NCBI GenBank assembly: GCA_024235755.1 | Contig: JACKLV010000004.1 | Coordinates: forward strand, 124,001-188,000 | Direction of reading: 5' to 3' | Length of the DNA stretch: 64,000 nt | Source: Burkholderiales bacterium | GTDB taxonomy: Bacteria > Pseudomonadota > Gammaproteobacteria > Burkholderiales > Nitrosomonadaceae | Shown: piece by piece, positions 47,366-55,397 of the stretch | Layout of the letters: the number at the start of each line of letters is the position of its first letter | Position numbering within the stretch: position 1 is the stretch's first letter | Program-made: the position numbers and the translations under genes | Notes under the pieces: model-generated | Databases searched by the model: none | What the model saw: only the letters and a program-made list of their open reading frames with translations | What the model was told of the DNA's origin: nothing

Positions 47366-47842
47366 ATGGGCAGTATCTGGTTTAAAGACTACACAGTTGA
47401 GTATCTGGAAGGATTGCGCAACGCTAACATGGGTGAACATATCGGTATACACTTTACCGAAATCGGCCCTGATTTTTTGAAGGCGCGTATGCCGGTGGAC
47501 AAACGTACCACACAGCCTTTCGGTATTATGCACGGCGGCGCAAGCTGCGTTTTATCGGAAACGCTGGGCAGCGTTTCGGGATGGATGACGATTGATCCGG
47601 ATAAATTTCGTGCGGTCGGTCTGGAGCTCAATATCAACCATATCCGTGCAGTGACCAAAGGTCATGTCATTGGCACGTGCACGCCGTTGCATACTGGAAG
47701 GCGCACCCAGGTGTGGCAGACCGACATTACCGAAGAAGCGACAGGTAAGCGCGTGGCGATTTCAAGGCTGACATTGGCGATTATCGACCACGGTACGCTG
47801 AGCGCGCAAAAAGAACATGTGGCCGTGGAGAGAAAGGGCTGA
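47366..47842 (+). CDS. hotdog-fold thioesterase (PaaI/MenI type)
   Basis: 158 residues of the hotdog superfamily. The signature QPFGIMHGGASCVLSETLGS holds the HGG loop and active-site Glu of acyl-CoA thioesterases of the PaaI/YdiI type. The rest (NINHIRAVTKGHVIGTCTPL) matches the family. It would hydrolyse an acyl- or aroyl-CoA such as 1,4-dihydroxy-2-naphthoyl-CoA; the substrate is not decided by sequence. Confidence 0.92.
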   Translation: MGSIWFKDYTVEYLEGLRNANMGEHIGIHFTEIGPDFLKARMPVDKRTTQPFGIMHGGASCVLSETLGSVSGWMTIDPDKFRAVGLELNINHIRAVTKGHVIGTCTPLHTGRRTQVWQTDITEEATGKRVAISRLTLAIIDHGTLSAQKEHVAVERKG

Positions 47843-47902
47843 ACAGATTCCGATTCAGCGTGGCGGTTACAAAAAATTGAAAGTGATAAATTCAGAAACA
47901 AA

Positions 47903-47925
47903 AAACCCCTCGTGGTGAGGGGTTT
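47903..47925 (-). terminator. rho-independent terminator
   Basis: AAACCCCTC-GTGGT-GAGGGGTTT, a perfect 9-bp stem. On the minus strand it is followed by a T-run, ending the Lpp-like gene. It can also serve the convergent thioesterase gene. Confidence 0.85.
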
Positions 47926-47948
47926 GCAGATCAAATACCAGCAATTGA

Positions 47949-48230
47949 TTATTTTTGCATTGATTTTTTGAACATACGGTCGATTTTTTCTGCTGTGTCC
48001 ATTGAACGCCTATTCGCTTCGTTGGCGATATTGACAGCATCATTGGCTTTTGCATTAGCTGCGGCAGCATCGGATTTTGCTGTGGCAACATCAGCTGACA
48101 ATCTGTCGATCTGAGACTGCAAATCGGCTCTTGTGGAATCCAAATCACCTGTCGTTGCACATCCGGTAATACCGATAAATGCGCCTGCTGTTACGACTAA
48201 TGCCAGTGTGCGTTTAATATCTGTAGTCAT
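47949..48230 (-). CDS. Lpp-like alanine-zipper outer-membrane lipoprotein
   Basis: 93 residues. The lipobox is GITGC (Cys about residue 24), and the mature part is a coiled coil with a regular Ala-zipper (ATAKSDAAAANAKANDAVNI). This is the design of Lpp and OprI, trimeric lipoproteins that tether or space the outer membrane. It ends MFKKSMQK; the terminal Lys is the residue by which Lpp is attached to peptidoglycan. The L,D-transpeptidase 190 bases upstream on the same strand is of the enzyme class that makes such links. A partnership is plausible but not shown. Confidence 0.85.
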   Translation of the reverse strand: MTTDIKRTLALVVTAGAFIGITGCATTGDLDSTRADLQSQIDRLSADVATAKSDAAAANAKANDAVNIANEANRRSMDTAEKIDRMFKKSMQK

Positions 48231-48419
48231 GCTAATTTATCTCCTCTTTCATTTTTAACGATTTTCCAATAATGAAACCAACTTTGTTACGAGGCACTTC
48301 TGATTTTTTAATATCAGCAGTCAATTAGCATATTAGCTGATTTATTCTGTAAAATAAATGGCTTCCAAATCAATTATGAAAATCTTTTTAGCCGGGGTGT
48401 TTTCGGTCAGACATCATGC

Positions 48420-48977
48420 CTAACGAATTTTAACCATAACCCCGGGTTTGAGCCATTTTCCTAGTACGTCGATCTGTTCGTTGGTCAATGCAATGCAGCC
48501 ATTGGTCCAATGAAACTGGTCATGGATTTCAGGATCGCCGCGGCCTATGCCATGGATTCCGATATAGCCGCCTAGAATAGTATTTTGTGGCGGCGTTCTT
48601 TCCTGATTGGTTGCTCTTAAGATTGTTAGCCAGGTTTCTTCGTCAATCCGATTTTCTTCCAGAGCCCGCCGTGCAGTTTCACGGTCTGGATAATCCAGGC
48701 CGAAGAACCGGTAGTACTGGCTTTTTTCATTGATCCAGCCAATCCTGAAATCGCCCAGCGGGGTTTTGTCGTCTCTTGTTATTTTGTGCCAGGTTGTTCC
48801 GAAGCGTCCGATGGCGATATTTTCGAATACCTGCTGTGTTTTATCGCCTTGCATGACAGTGAGGGTATGATCGACAGTATTAACATCGATCCATATGTCA
48901 TTGGCATTTGCACCGAAAGCCAGAATGGAGAAAAAAAACAGACCTATGACGTTACCCGAAAACCTGAAATTTTGCAT
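48420..48977 (-). CDS. L,D-transpeptidase (YkuD domain)
   Basis: About 185 residues with an N-terminal signal peptide (cleavage near FGANA-ND). The YkuD domain includes the catalytic region GIHGIGRGDPEI and WTNGCIALTNEQID, giving the His and Cys of the active site. Such enzymes cross-link peptidoglycan 3-3 or attach Lpp-type lipoproteins. ATG 48977 gives a standard signal peptide; an ATG three codons upstream at 48986 is equally possible. Confidence 0.9.
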   Translation of the reverse strand: MQNFRFSGNVIGLFFFSILAFGANANDIWIDVNTVDHTLTVMQGDKTQQVFENIAIGRFGTTWHKITRDDKTPLGDFRIGWINEKSQYYRFFGLDYPDRETARRALEENRIDEETWLTILRATNQERTPPQNTILGGYIGIHGIGRGDPEIHDQFHWTNGCIALTNEQIDVLGKWLKPGVMVKIR

Positions 48978-49074
48978 AAACACCATCCTGCTTGTCTATA
49001 TCTATCATGTATCAATTGATACGGTGATTATGTCATAATTTGTACCTTAAGGATTTATTTGTTGAAATTTTTAT

Positions 49075-49308
49075 ATGTGTCTGGCAATCCCGGCGCGGGT
49101 CGAGCATTTTACTGTGGATGATAATGCCATTGTCGAGCTGTCCGGCGTCCGCAAGGAAATTTCTCTGGCATTAGTTGAACAAGTCGAACCCGGAGATTAT
49201 GTGATCGTGCACGCCGGTTACGCGATACAAAAACTCAATGTCGAAGAAGCGGAACGGACATTGGCGCTGTTTGATGAATTGTCCAGACAGGCAGACGAGG
49301 AGTATTAA
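49075..49308 (+). CDS. hypC: hydrogenase maturation chaperone HypC
   Basis: 77 residues. It starts MCLAIPARV, where Cys2 is the residue that carries the Fe(CN)2CO unit and contacts the hydrogenase large subunit. Size and sequence are typical of HypC/HupF. It acts with HypD in building the NiFe-site cofactor. It begins the hypCDE-hypX run, and no hydrogenase subunits or hypA, hypB or hypF are nearby. Confidence 0.96.
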   Translation: MCLAIPARVEHFTVDDNAIVELSGVRKEISLALVEQVEPGDYVIVHAGYAIQKLNVEEAERTLALFDELSRQADEEY

Positions 49309-49333
49309 AAAAACCGGCTTTATATGAAATATA

Positions 49334-50488
49334 TTGATGAAATATATTGAAGCGTTCAGGGACGGCAGGCTTGCGCGTAAAATCGCCGCATTGATTGCCC
49401 GTGAGGCCGACTCGAACCGTCAATATTATCTGATGGAGTTCTGTGGCGGACATACCCATGCAATTTCCAGATACGGCATAGCCGATCTGCTGCCGGATCG
49501 TATTCATATGATCCATGGGCCGGGCTGCCCGGTCTGTGTTTTGCCGATGGGACGGTTGGAAAACGCGATTCAACTGGCGCAAATGCCCGGTGTTGTTTTA
49601 TGCACGTATGGGGACATGCTGCGCATACCGACAGCAAAAGGCAATAGTCTGCTGAAAATCAAGGCGCAAGGTGCTGATATACGCATGGTCTATTCCAGTA
49701 CGGAGGCGTTGAACATAGCGCAACAGAATCCACAGAAGACCATCGTTTTTTTGGCGATCGGTTTTGAAACCACCACACCAGCGACTGCCGTCGTCATTAA
49801 ACAGGCTCAGGCTTTGGGTTTATCCAATTTCACCGTATTTTGTAATCATGTGCTTACGCCGTCAGCGATTTCGCATATCCTTCAATCGCCGGAAATACGG
49901 CAACTAGGGCTGGTGCAGCTGGACGGCTTTATCGGTCCGGCGCATGTATCCACAGTGATCGGTTCAAGACCGTATGAATATTTCGCCGAAGAATTTCAGA
50001 AACCGGTCGTGATTGCCGGTTTTGAACCGCTGGATGTGATGCAGGCGATACTGATGCTGATCCGGCAGTTAAATACAGGTCGCGCCGAAGTGGAAAACGA
50101 GTTTACCCGGGCGGTGCTGCCGCAAGGGAATATCAAGGCAAAAAGGCTGGTGGCGGAAGTATTTGAATTGCGTCCTTCATTCGAATGGCGCGGCCTCGGG
50201 CATGTGCCGTACAGCGCGTTACGCATCAAGTCCTGTTTCGCGGATTTCGATGCGGAGCAGCGTTTCGAGATTCCCGCTTTGTCACTTGCGGATCATAAGG
50301 CATGCGAATGTGGAGCGATTCTGCGCGGGGTTAAACATCCGCGCGACTGCAAAATATTCGGTACCGCCTGTACGCCGGACAATCCTGTCGGTTCCTGTAT
50401 GGTTTCTTCCGAAGGCGCCTGCGCCGCGTATTTTCGCTACGGCCGGTTTCGCGACAGTCAAAACCAGCAAACAACGGCGCAGCATTAA
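49334..50488 (+). CDS. hypD: hydrogenase maturation protein HypD
   Basis: 384 residues. It is the scaffold on which the Fe(CN)2CO group is assembled. Visible motifs are MEFCGGHTHAISRYG and HGPGCPVCVLPMG (redox and iron-binding Cys). A C-terminal [4Fe-4S] cluster has Cys in CECGAILRG, KHPRDCKIFGTACTP and NPVGSCMVSSEG. Length is normal. It follows hypC by 25 bases and abuts hypE. Confidence 0.97.
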   Translation: MMKYIEAFRDGRLARKIAALIAREADSNRQYYLMEFCGGHTHAISRYGIADLLPDRIHMIHGPGCPVCVLPMGRLENAIQLAQMPGVVLCTYGDMLRIPTAKGNSLLKIKAQGADIRMVYSSTEALNIAQQNPQKTIVFLAIGFETTTPATAVVIKQAQALGLSNFTVFCNHVLTPSAISHILQSPEIRQLGLVQLDGFIGPAHVSTVIGSRPYEYFAEEFQKPVVIAGFEPLDVMQAILMLIRQLNTGRAEVENEFTRAVLPQGNIKAKRLVAEVFELRPSFEWRGLGHVPYSALRIKSCFADFDAEQRFEIPALSLADHKACECGAILRGVKHPRDCKIFGTACTPDNPVGSCMVSSEGACAAYFRYGRFRDSQNQQTTAQH

Positions 50489-51547
50489 ATGCAGTCATCA
50501 ACAAAAAAGAAACTTGCATATGCACGCACGCTTGATTTTAAAACAGGCCGTGTTGAAATGGCGCATGGCAGCGGTGGACGCGCCATGGCGCAGCTGATCG
50601 ACCAGCTTTTCATGGCGGCGTTCGATAATGACTTTCTGCGTCGGATGAATGACCAAGCGAGCTTTATCAGTCCCGGCGGACGCATGGTGATGGCGACTGA
50701 CAGTCATGTGGTGACGCCGCTTTTTTTTCCAGGTGGCGATATTGGTTGCCTGTCTGTGCATGGGACGGTCAATGATGTTGTCATGTCCGGTGCAAAGCCG
50801 TTGTATTTGTCAGCCGGCTTTATCCTGGAGGAAGGTTTTCCACTGGCGGATTTGAAACGTATCGTTGAATCGATGGCCAACGCAGCGCAGGCAGTACCGG
50901 TTCCGGTCATCACCGGCGATACCAAAGTTGTGGAGCAGGGTAGCGGCGACGGTGTTTTTATAACTACGACAGGTGTCGGCTTGGTCCCCGAGAATGTTTA
51001 TATTTCCAGTGAGTGCGCCAAACCGGGCGACAGCATACTGATCTCCGGGACGATCGGTGACCATGGCATTGCCGTGATGCTGGCAAGGGATGATTTTTCG
51101 TTTCAAAGCTCGCTTGAATCGGATACGGCTTCACTGCACGAACTGGTTGCTGATATGGTCAATACGGTTCCGGGCATTCATGTGCTGCGCGATCCTACGC
51201 GGGGCGGTGTCGCCGCTGCATTGAACGAAATTGCACAGCAATCCGAAACCGGAATGATGCTGTATGAAGAGCGGATACCGGTTAAACCGCAAGTGAGCGC
51301 AGCCTGTGAGTTTCTCGGGTTCGATCCGATGTATGTGGCCAATGAAGGCAAGCTGATTGCCATTTGCGCGCCCGAGGATACAGATAAATTGCTGGATTCG
51401 ATGCGTGCGCATCCATTGGGGCGGAATGCCGCCGTTATCGGAGAAGTGATTGCCGACAGCCATTGCTTTGTGCAAATGAAGACCCGGTTCGGCGGCACGC
51501 ACGTGGTGGACTGGTTAAGCGGGGATCAGTTGCCGCGCATTTGCTGA
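50489..51547 (+). CDS. hypE: hydrogenase maturation protein HypE
   Basis: 352 residues, PurM-like ATPase. The start codon directly follows the hypD stop. The glycine-rich AHGSGGRAMAQLI and NDVVMSGAKPLYLSAG motifs are present, and the C-terminus is LPRIC. The terminal Cys is the residue carbamoylated by HypF and dehydrated to thiocyanate, the cyanide donor to HypCD, so the enzyme looks functional. A hypF gene must be elsewhere. Confidence 0.97.
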   Translation: MQSSTKKKLAYARTLDFKTGRVEMAHGSGGRAMAQLIDQLFMAAFDNDFLRRMNDQASFISPGGRMVMATDSHVVTPLFFPGGDIGCLSVHGTVNDVVMSGAKPLYLSAGFILEEGFPLADLKRIVESMANAAQAVPVPVITGDTKVVEQGSGDGVFITTTGVGLVPENVYISSECAKPGDSILISGTIGDHGIAVMLARDDFSFQSSLESDTASLHELVADMVNTVPGIHVLRDPTRGGVAAALNEIAQQSETGMMLYEERIPVKPQVSAACEFLGFDPMYVANEGKLIAICAPEDTDKLLDSMRAHPLGRNAAVIGEVIADSHCFVQMKTRFGGTHVVDWLSGDQLPRIC

Positions 51548-51634
51548 GGTACTGTTGCTTCGTAATGCTGCTGCGTTTGATGCATTCATCACTTCTTCGG
51601 ATGACAGTGGATACACACGCATGACCGCCGTTTT

Positions 51635-53428
51635 ATGAAAATCCTGTTTTTAACGCACAGTTTCAACAGTCTGGCTCAGCGATTGTATGTTGAACTGACG
51701 CGCCTTCAACACACAGTTTCCATTGAGTTCGATATTAACGATGCCGTGAGCACGCAGGCAGTCACGCTTTTTCAGCCCGAACTCATTATTGCGCCATTTT
51801 TGAAACGTGCTATTCCTGAATCGATCTGGCAAAAAGTACCGTGTTTTATCGTCCACCCCGGTATTGTTGGCGACCGGGGGCCGTCCGCACTGGATTGGGC
51901 CATGATGCAGTCACAGACGGAATGGGGCGTTACCGTGTTACAGGCCAATGCCGAAATGGATGCCGGGGATATCTGGGCATTCGAAAATTTTCCGATGCCG
52001 CCGGTGCATTTGACTAAAAAGAGCAGCTTGTATCGCGATCAGGTTGTCGAAGCTGCCGTCCGGGCTGTATTGACTGCGATTGACCGCTTTACAGCCGGTA
52101 ACTATAGACCCAGGACACTGGATTATGCGCAGCTTGATGTGCGCGGAAAAAAACACAGGCCTATTCGCCAGAGTGATCGTGCAATCGACTGGCAGCAGGA
52201 CGATACGCATACAATCCTCAAAAAAATCAATGCAGCAGATGGCTTTCCCGGCGTGTTTGATGAAATATCGGGTGCAGATTGGTATTTGTATGACGCACAT
52301 CCTGAAGCACGGTTGACGGGTGTGCCCGGAAAAATCATCGCGAAACGCCATAATGCCATTTGCCGCGCGACTATCAATAGCGCGGTGTGGATCGGTCATC
52401 TGAAACGAAAACCCGACAATGCGGCAGTGTCGTCTACGCTGAAGCTGGCGTCAACGAAAGCACTACAGCGCTATTCCAATGGCATCTTGGACGATGTGCC
52501 GGAGGTTGCATTTGATCCGTTCGAACCCGAGCAACATGCCACATACCGCGACATCTGGTTTGAGCAAAAGAATGACGTGGGTTATCTGCATTTTGCGTTT
52601 TACAACGGCGCGATGGACACCGGTCAGTGTCAACGGCTGCGACAGGCGTATTTGAAAGCGTCGCAACAGAGTGTCAAAGTGATCGTATTGATGGGAGGCG
52701 CGGATTTCTGGTCGAACGGCATTCATTTAAACCATATAGAGTGTGCCGACAGTCCAGCGGATGAATCCTGGCGCAATATCAATGCGATGAATGACCTGGC
52801 GCTGGCGATTATCGCCAACGAACGGCAGTTTACGATTTCAGCATTGCAGGGCAATGCAGGGGCGGGTGGTGTTTTTCTGTCATTGGCGGCCGATTTCGTT
52901 TATGCCCGGAAAAGCGTGATTCTGAATCCGCATTATAAAAGCATGGGCAATCTGTACGGCTCGGAGTACTGGACTTATTTACTGCCTAAACGTGTTGATC
53001 CGGACAAAGCGGTGCCGCTCACCCAAAACCGCTTGCCGATCGGTGCCAGCGAAGCCTGCGCTATCGGTCTGATAGACGATTGCATTGCGTTGGATAGGCC
53101 GCGCTTTATCCGGGAAATCGAACAGCGGGCAGAACAACTGGCGCACGCGGCTGACTATGCGGCACAGTTACAGCGGAAAGTAGAACAACGCAAGCAAGAC
53201 GAACAGCAAAAACCGCTGCAGCAGTATCGCGACGAGGAACTGCAACAAATGCAACTCAATTTTTACGGCTTCGATCCGAGCTACCATGTCGCGCGTTACC
53301 ATTTCGTCTACAAAATCCCGCATGCCTGGACGCCGCTGTATCTGGCGAAGCATCGGCGGATCAAAGATAAAACTTCAATAAAATATTGTGAGGAAAATCG
53401 CCGATTGCTGACCGATTGGTTGAGATAG
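51635..53428 (+). CDS. hypX: HypX, CO-ligand synthesis for NiFe hydrogenase
   Basis: 597 residues in two domains. The N-terminal ~270 are a formyltransferase (HPGIVGDRGPSALDWAMM, then AADGFPGVFDEI). The C-terminal crotonase domain (residues ~300-520) has ALQGNAGAGGVFLSLAAD and ILNPHYKSMGNLYGSEYW. HypX moves a formyl group from formyl-tetrahydrofolate to CoA and decarbonylates formyl-CoA to give the CO ligand under aerobic conditions. It is 87 bases after hypE. Its presence suggests an oxygen-tolerant hydrogenase is matured aerobically, though the enzyme is not in this window. Confidence 0.94.
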   Translation: MKILFLTHSFNSLAQRLYVELTRLQHTVSIEFDINDAVSTQAVTLFQPELIIAPFLKRAIPESIWQKVPCFIVHPGIVGDRGPSALDWAMMQSQTEWGVTVLQANAEMDAGDIWAFENFPMPPVHLTKKSSLYRDQVVEAAVRAVLTAIDRFTAGNYRPRTLDYAQLDVRGKKHRPIRQSDRAIDWQQDDTHTILKKINAADGFPGVFDEISGADWYLYDAHPEARLTGVPGKIIAKRHNAICRATINSAVWIGHLKRKPDNAAVSSTLKLASTKALQRYSNGILDDVPEVAFDPFEPEQHATYRDIWFEQKNDVGYLHFAFYNGAMDTGQCQRLRQAYLKASQQSVKVIVLMGGADFWSNGIHLNHIECADSPADESWRNINAMNDLALAIIANERQFTISALQGNAGAGGVFLSLAADFVYARKSVILNPHYKSMGNLYGSEYWTYLLPKRVDPDKAVPLTQNRLPIGASEACAIGLIDDCIALDRPRFIREIEQRAEQLAHAADYAAQLQRKVEQRKQDEQQKPLQQYRDEELQQMQLNFYGFDPSYHVARYHFVYKIPHAWTPLYLAKHRRIKDKTSIKYCEENRRLLTDWLR

Positions 53429-53514
53429 TTGGCTGCAAATTGTTTGTCAGAGTCAATTGTTTGGCTGGGCTTTATCTCCTAGAATATTTCCTAGGCGCTG
53501 CTTAAGTTCACAAG

Positions 53515-53537
53515 AGCCTTTAGAAATAATAAAGGCT
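53515..53537. terminator. possible terminator between hypX and phoB
   Basis: Inverted repeat AGCCTTTA-gaaataa-TAAAGGCT (8 bp) lies in the short gap between convergent hypX and phoB. No long T-run follows on either strand. Confidence 0.4.
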
Positions 53538-53567
53538 TCAGAATAACAAATAGTAGTGTGTTACACG

Positions 53568-54311
53568 TTACGATTGCTGTTGCTGTTCTTCAGCATTCAT
53601 TTCGTATTCACTCGAAAACCGGTATCCCGTTCCCCTGACGGTCTGCACCAGATAATCCTTGCCAATTTTTTCCAGTACCTTGCGCAGGCGGCGGATATGG
53701 ACGTCGACAGTTCTGTCTTCGATAAAGACATGATCGCCCCAGATGCGGTCGAGCAGTTGCGTGCGGGTGTAGACGCGTTCCTTGTGCGCCATGAGAAAGT
53801 GAAGCAAGCGGAATTCAGTAGGACCGAGTTTGACTTCGGTGTGTTCATCATCCTTGTCATCGTGAAAAGCGAAGACACGGTGCGTTGTCGGGTCGATTTT
53901 CAGGCCGCCAGCTTCGATAATTTCTTCCGATATTTCGGGCACGCGCCGGCGCAGCACCGCTTTAATGCGCGCAATAAGTTCGCGGGGTGAAAACGGTTTG
54001 GTAATGTAGTCATCCGCACCTGCTTCGAGTCCGGTGACTTTGTCATCGAGGTCAGTTTTGGCGGTGAGCATAATGATCGGAATTGTCTGCGTACGTGAAT
54101 TGCGCCGTAACTGGCGTGCGAATTCTATTCCGCTGGAATTAGGCAGCATCCAGTCGAGCAGGATAAGGTCGGGTAAAACGTTATTCACCATTACGGTCGC
54201 CTGTTCAGCATTCAATGCGCTGACAGGCGTCAATCCAGATTTTTTCAGGTTGTAGGAAATTAATTCCTGTATTGCCGGTTCATCTTCCACGACCAGTACG
54301 GTTATAGACAT
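53568..54311 (-). CDS. phoB: phosphate regulon response regulator PhoB
   Basis: 247 residues. The receiver has Asp in LILLDWMLPNSSGIE and Lys in YITKPFSPREL. The OmpR-type winged helix has VKLGPTEFRLLHFLMAHKER, RTVDVHIRRLRKVLE and VRGTGYRF. The match to PhoB is along the entire length. It activates phosphate-starvation genes when phosphorylated by PhoR, which is not adjacent here. A Pho box lies about 290 bases upstream (54600-54617), so it may autoregulate. Confidence 0.93.
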   Translation of the reverse strand: MSITVLVVEDEPAIQELISYNLKKSGLTPVSALNAEQATVMVNNVLPDLILLDWMLPNSSGIEFARQLRRNSRTQTIPIIMLTAKTDLDDKVTGLEAGADDYITKPFSPRELIARIKAVLRRRVPEISEEIIEAGGLKIDPTTHRVFAFHDDKDDEHTEVKLGPTEFRLLHFLMAHKERVYTRTQLLDRIWGDHVFIEDRTVDVHIRRLRKVLEKIGKDYLVQTVRGTGYRFSSEYEMNAEEQQQQS

Positions 54312-54599
54312 TAGAGAAGCTCCATCTAATTTATATAACGTTCAAAGTATGTGCTGCCCGCCATAATCCAACTTGCAACTGTTCGACTGCTATGACCGCT
54401 AGCAAGCCTAAGAAATAGTTTCATTATCAATTTTAAAGCGTGGCTCAATCAAGAAAAAACAGATACAAATGATGGCACCGGATACCATTTGAACACGGTA
54501 AACACGGTATTTTGGTATTGTAACGCGTATATGTTCTTGAAATAGCTGCGAGTAATAAATTCAGCACATAATAAACTTCAAGAATATTACTAAGGTAAG

Positions 54600-54617
54600 A
54601 TGACATTTTTGTGACAG
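54600..54617 (-). promoter_or_regulatory. Pho box upstream of phoB
   Basis: On the minus strand CTGTCAC-AAAA-ATGTCAT matches the PhoB consensus of two 7-base CTGTCAT repeats separated by four A/T bases, with two mismatches. It faces phoB and is 290 bases from the start, so the transcript would have a long leader. Confidence 0.6.
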
Positions 54618-54706
54618 TCTTATAGTGTGACGCTGACAAACGATAAAAAACAACAATCATCAGTTCAGTCGTTTTCTGGGGTTAGCCGGAAATAGTGAGG
54701 GTTTTT

Positions 54707-55378
54707 TTAGGGCAGAACAACAGTGACACAGCCACCACCGTTTATGCCGTTATTTGATAGTGCAATATGACCTTTTTTATCATAATTGCAGTGTAACTGT
54801 GCGGCAATTTCCGAAAAGTACAAGCCAAGACCGGTATTCGACGACTTGAAACTAAATTTTTTTTGATGATGACAAGCCGGCTGCAGCATTTCATCCGGAT
54901 AACCCGGTCCATCGTCTTTGATTTGTATCACCAGTGCCTGGTTATCTGTTCGGGCAGCGATTGTAACGTTTGATCGTGCATGCGCGTATAAGTTATGCAT
55001 GATATTGCCGATCGCGCCGCGCATGAGGTCGCTGTCAAGATGCCAGTACAAGTCTTTTGGACAATTAACGGTAAGCGTAATGTGTTTTTGCGCAAATAAC
55101 GGATAAAAATGCGCCAGTGTTTCGTCAAGAAAAACCTGTATATCGGTTTCGGCAAAATAAGGATAATACTGTGATTCATTGATGCGATAGAGAACCAGTA
55201 ACTGAACCAGATGATCGTTGACATTTTTGCCTTGTAGAAGCAGCTGCTCCATTTCTGTTTTATTATGATCGGTGGCCGCGTGAGCGATTTCATCCATTTT
55301 ACTGATTAAAATGCCCATTTCGTTTTTTAAGTCATGAATGCAGCTTGCCAGCAAAGTGGAAAAATCTACGCAATTCAT
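54707..55378 (-). CDS. cytoplasmic sensor histidine kinase
   Basis: 223 residues with no membrane segment or sensor domain. The H-box SCIHDLKNEMG (His about 15) sits near the start, followed by the ATPase: N-box GAIGNIMHNLYAHA, G1 KDDGPGYPDEM, G2 NTGLGLYFSEIAA. It directly follows the response regulator-TPR gene (20 bases) and is almost certainly its kinase or phosphatase. With no sensor region of its own, it presumably receives its signal from another protein. Confidence 0.9.
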   Translation of the reverse strand: MNCVDFSTLLASCIHDLKNEMGILISKMDEIAHAATDHNKTEMEQLLLQGKNVNDHLVQLLVLYRINESQYYPYFAETDIQVFLDETLAHFYPLFAQKHITLTVNCPKDLYWHLDSDLMRGAIGNIMHNLYAHARSNVTIAARTDNQALVIQIKDDGPGYPDEMLQPACHHQKKFSFKSSNTGLGLYFSEIAAQLHCNYDKKGHIALSNNGINGGGCVTVVLP

Positions 55379-55397
55379 AATTAGCTGGAACCTGTTG

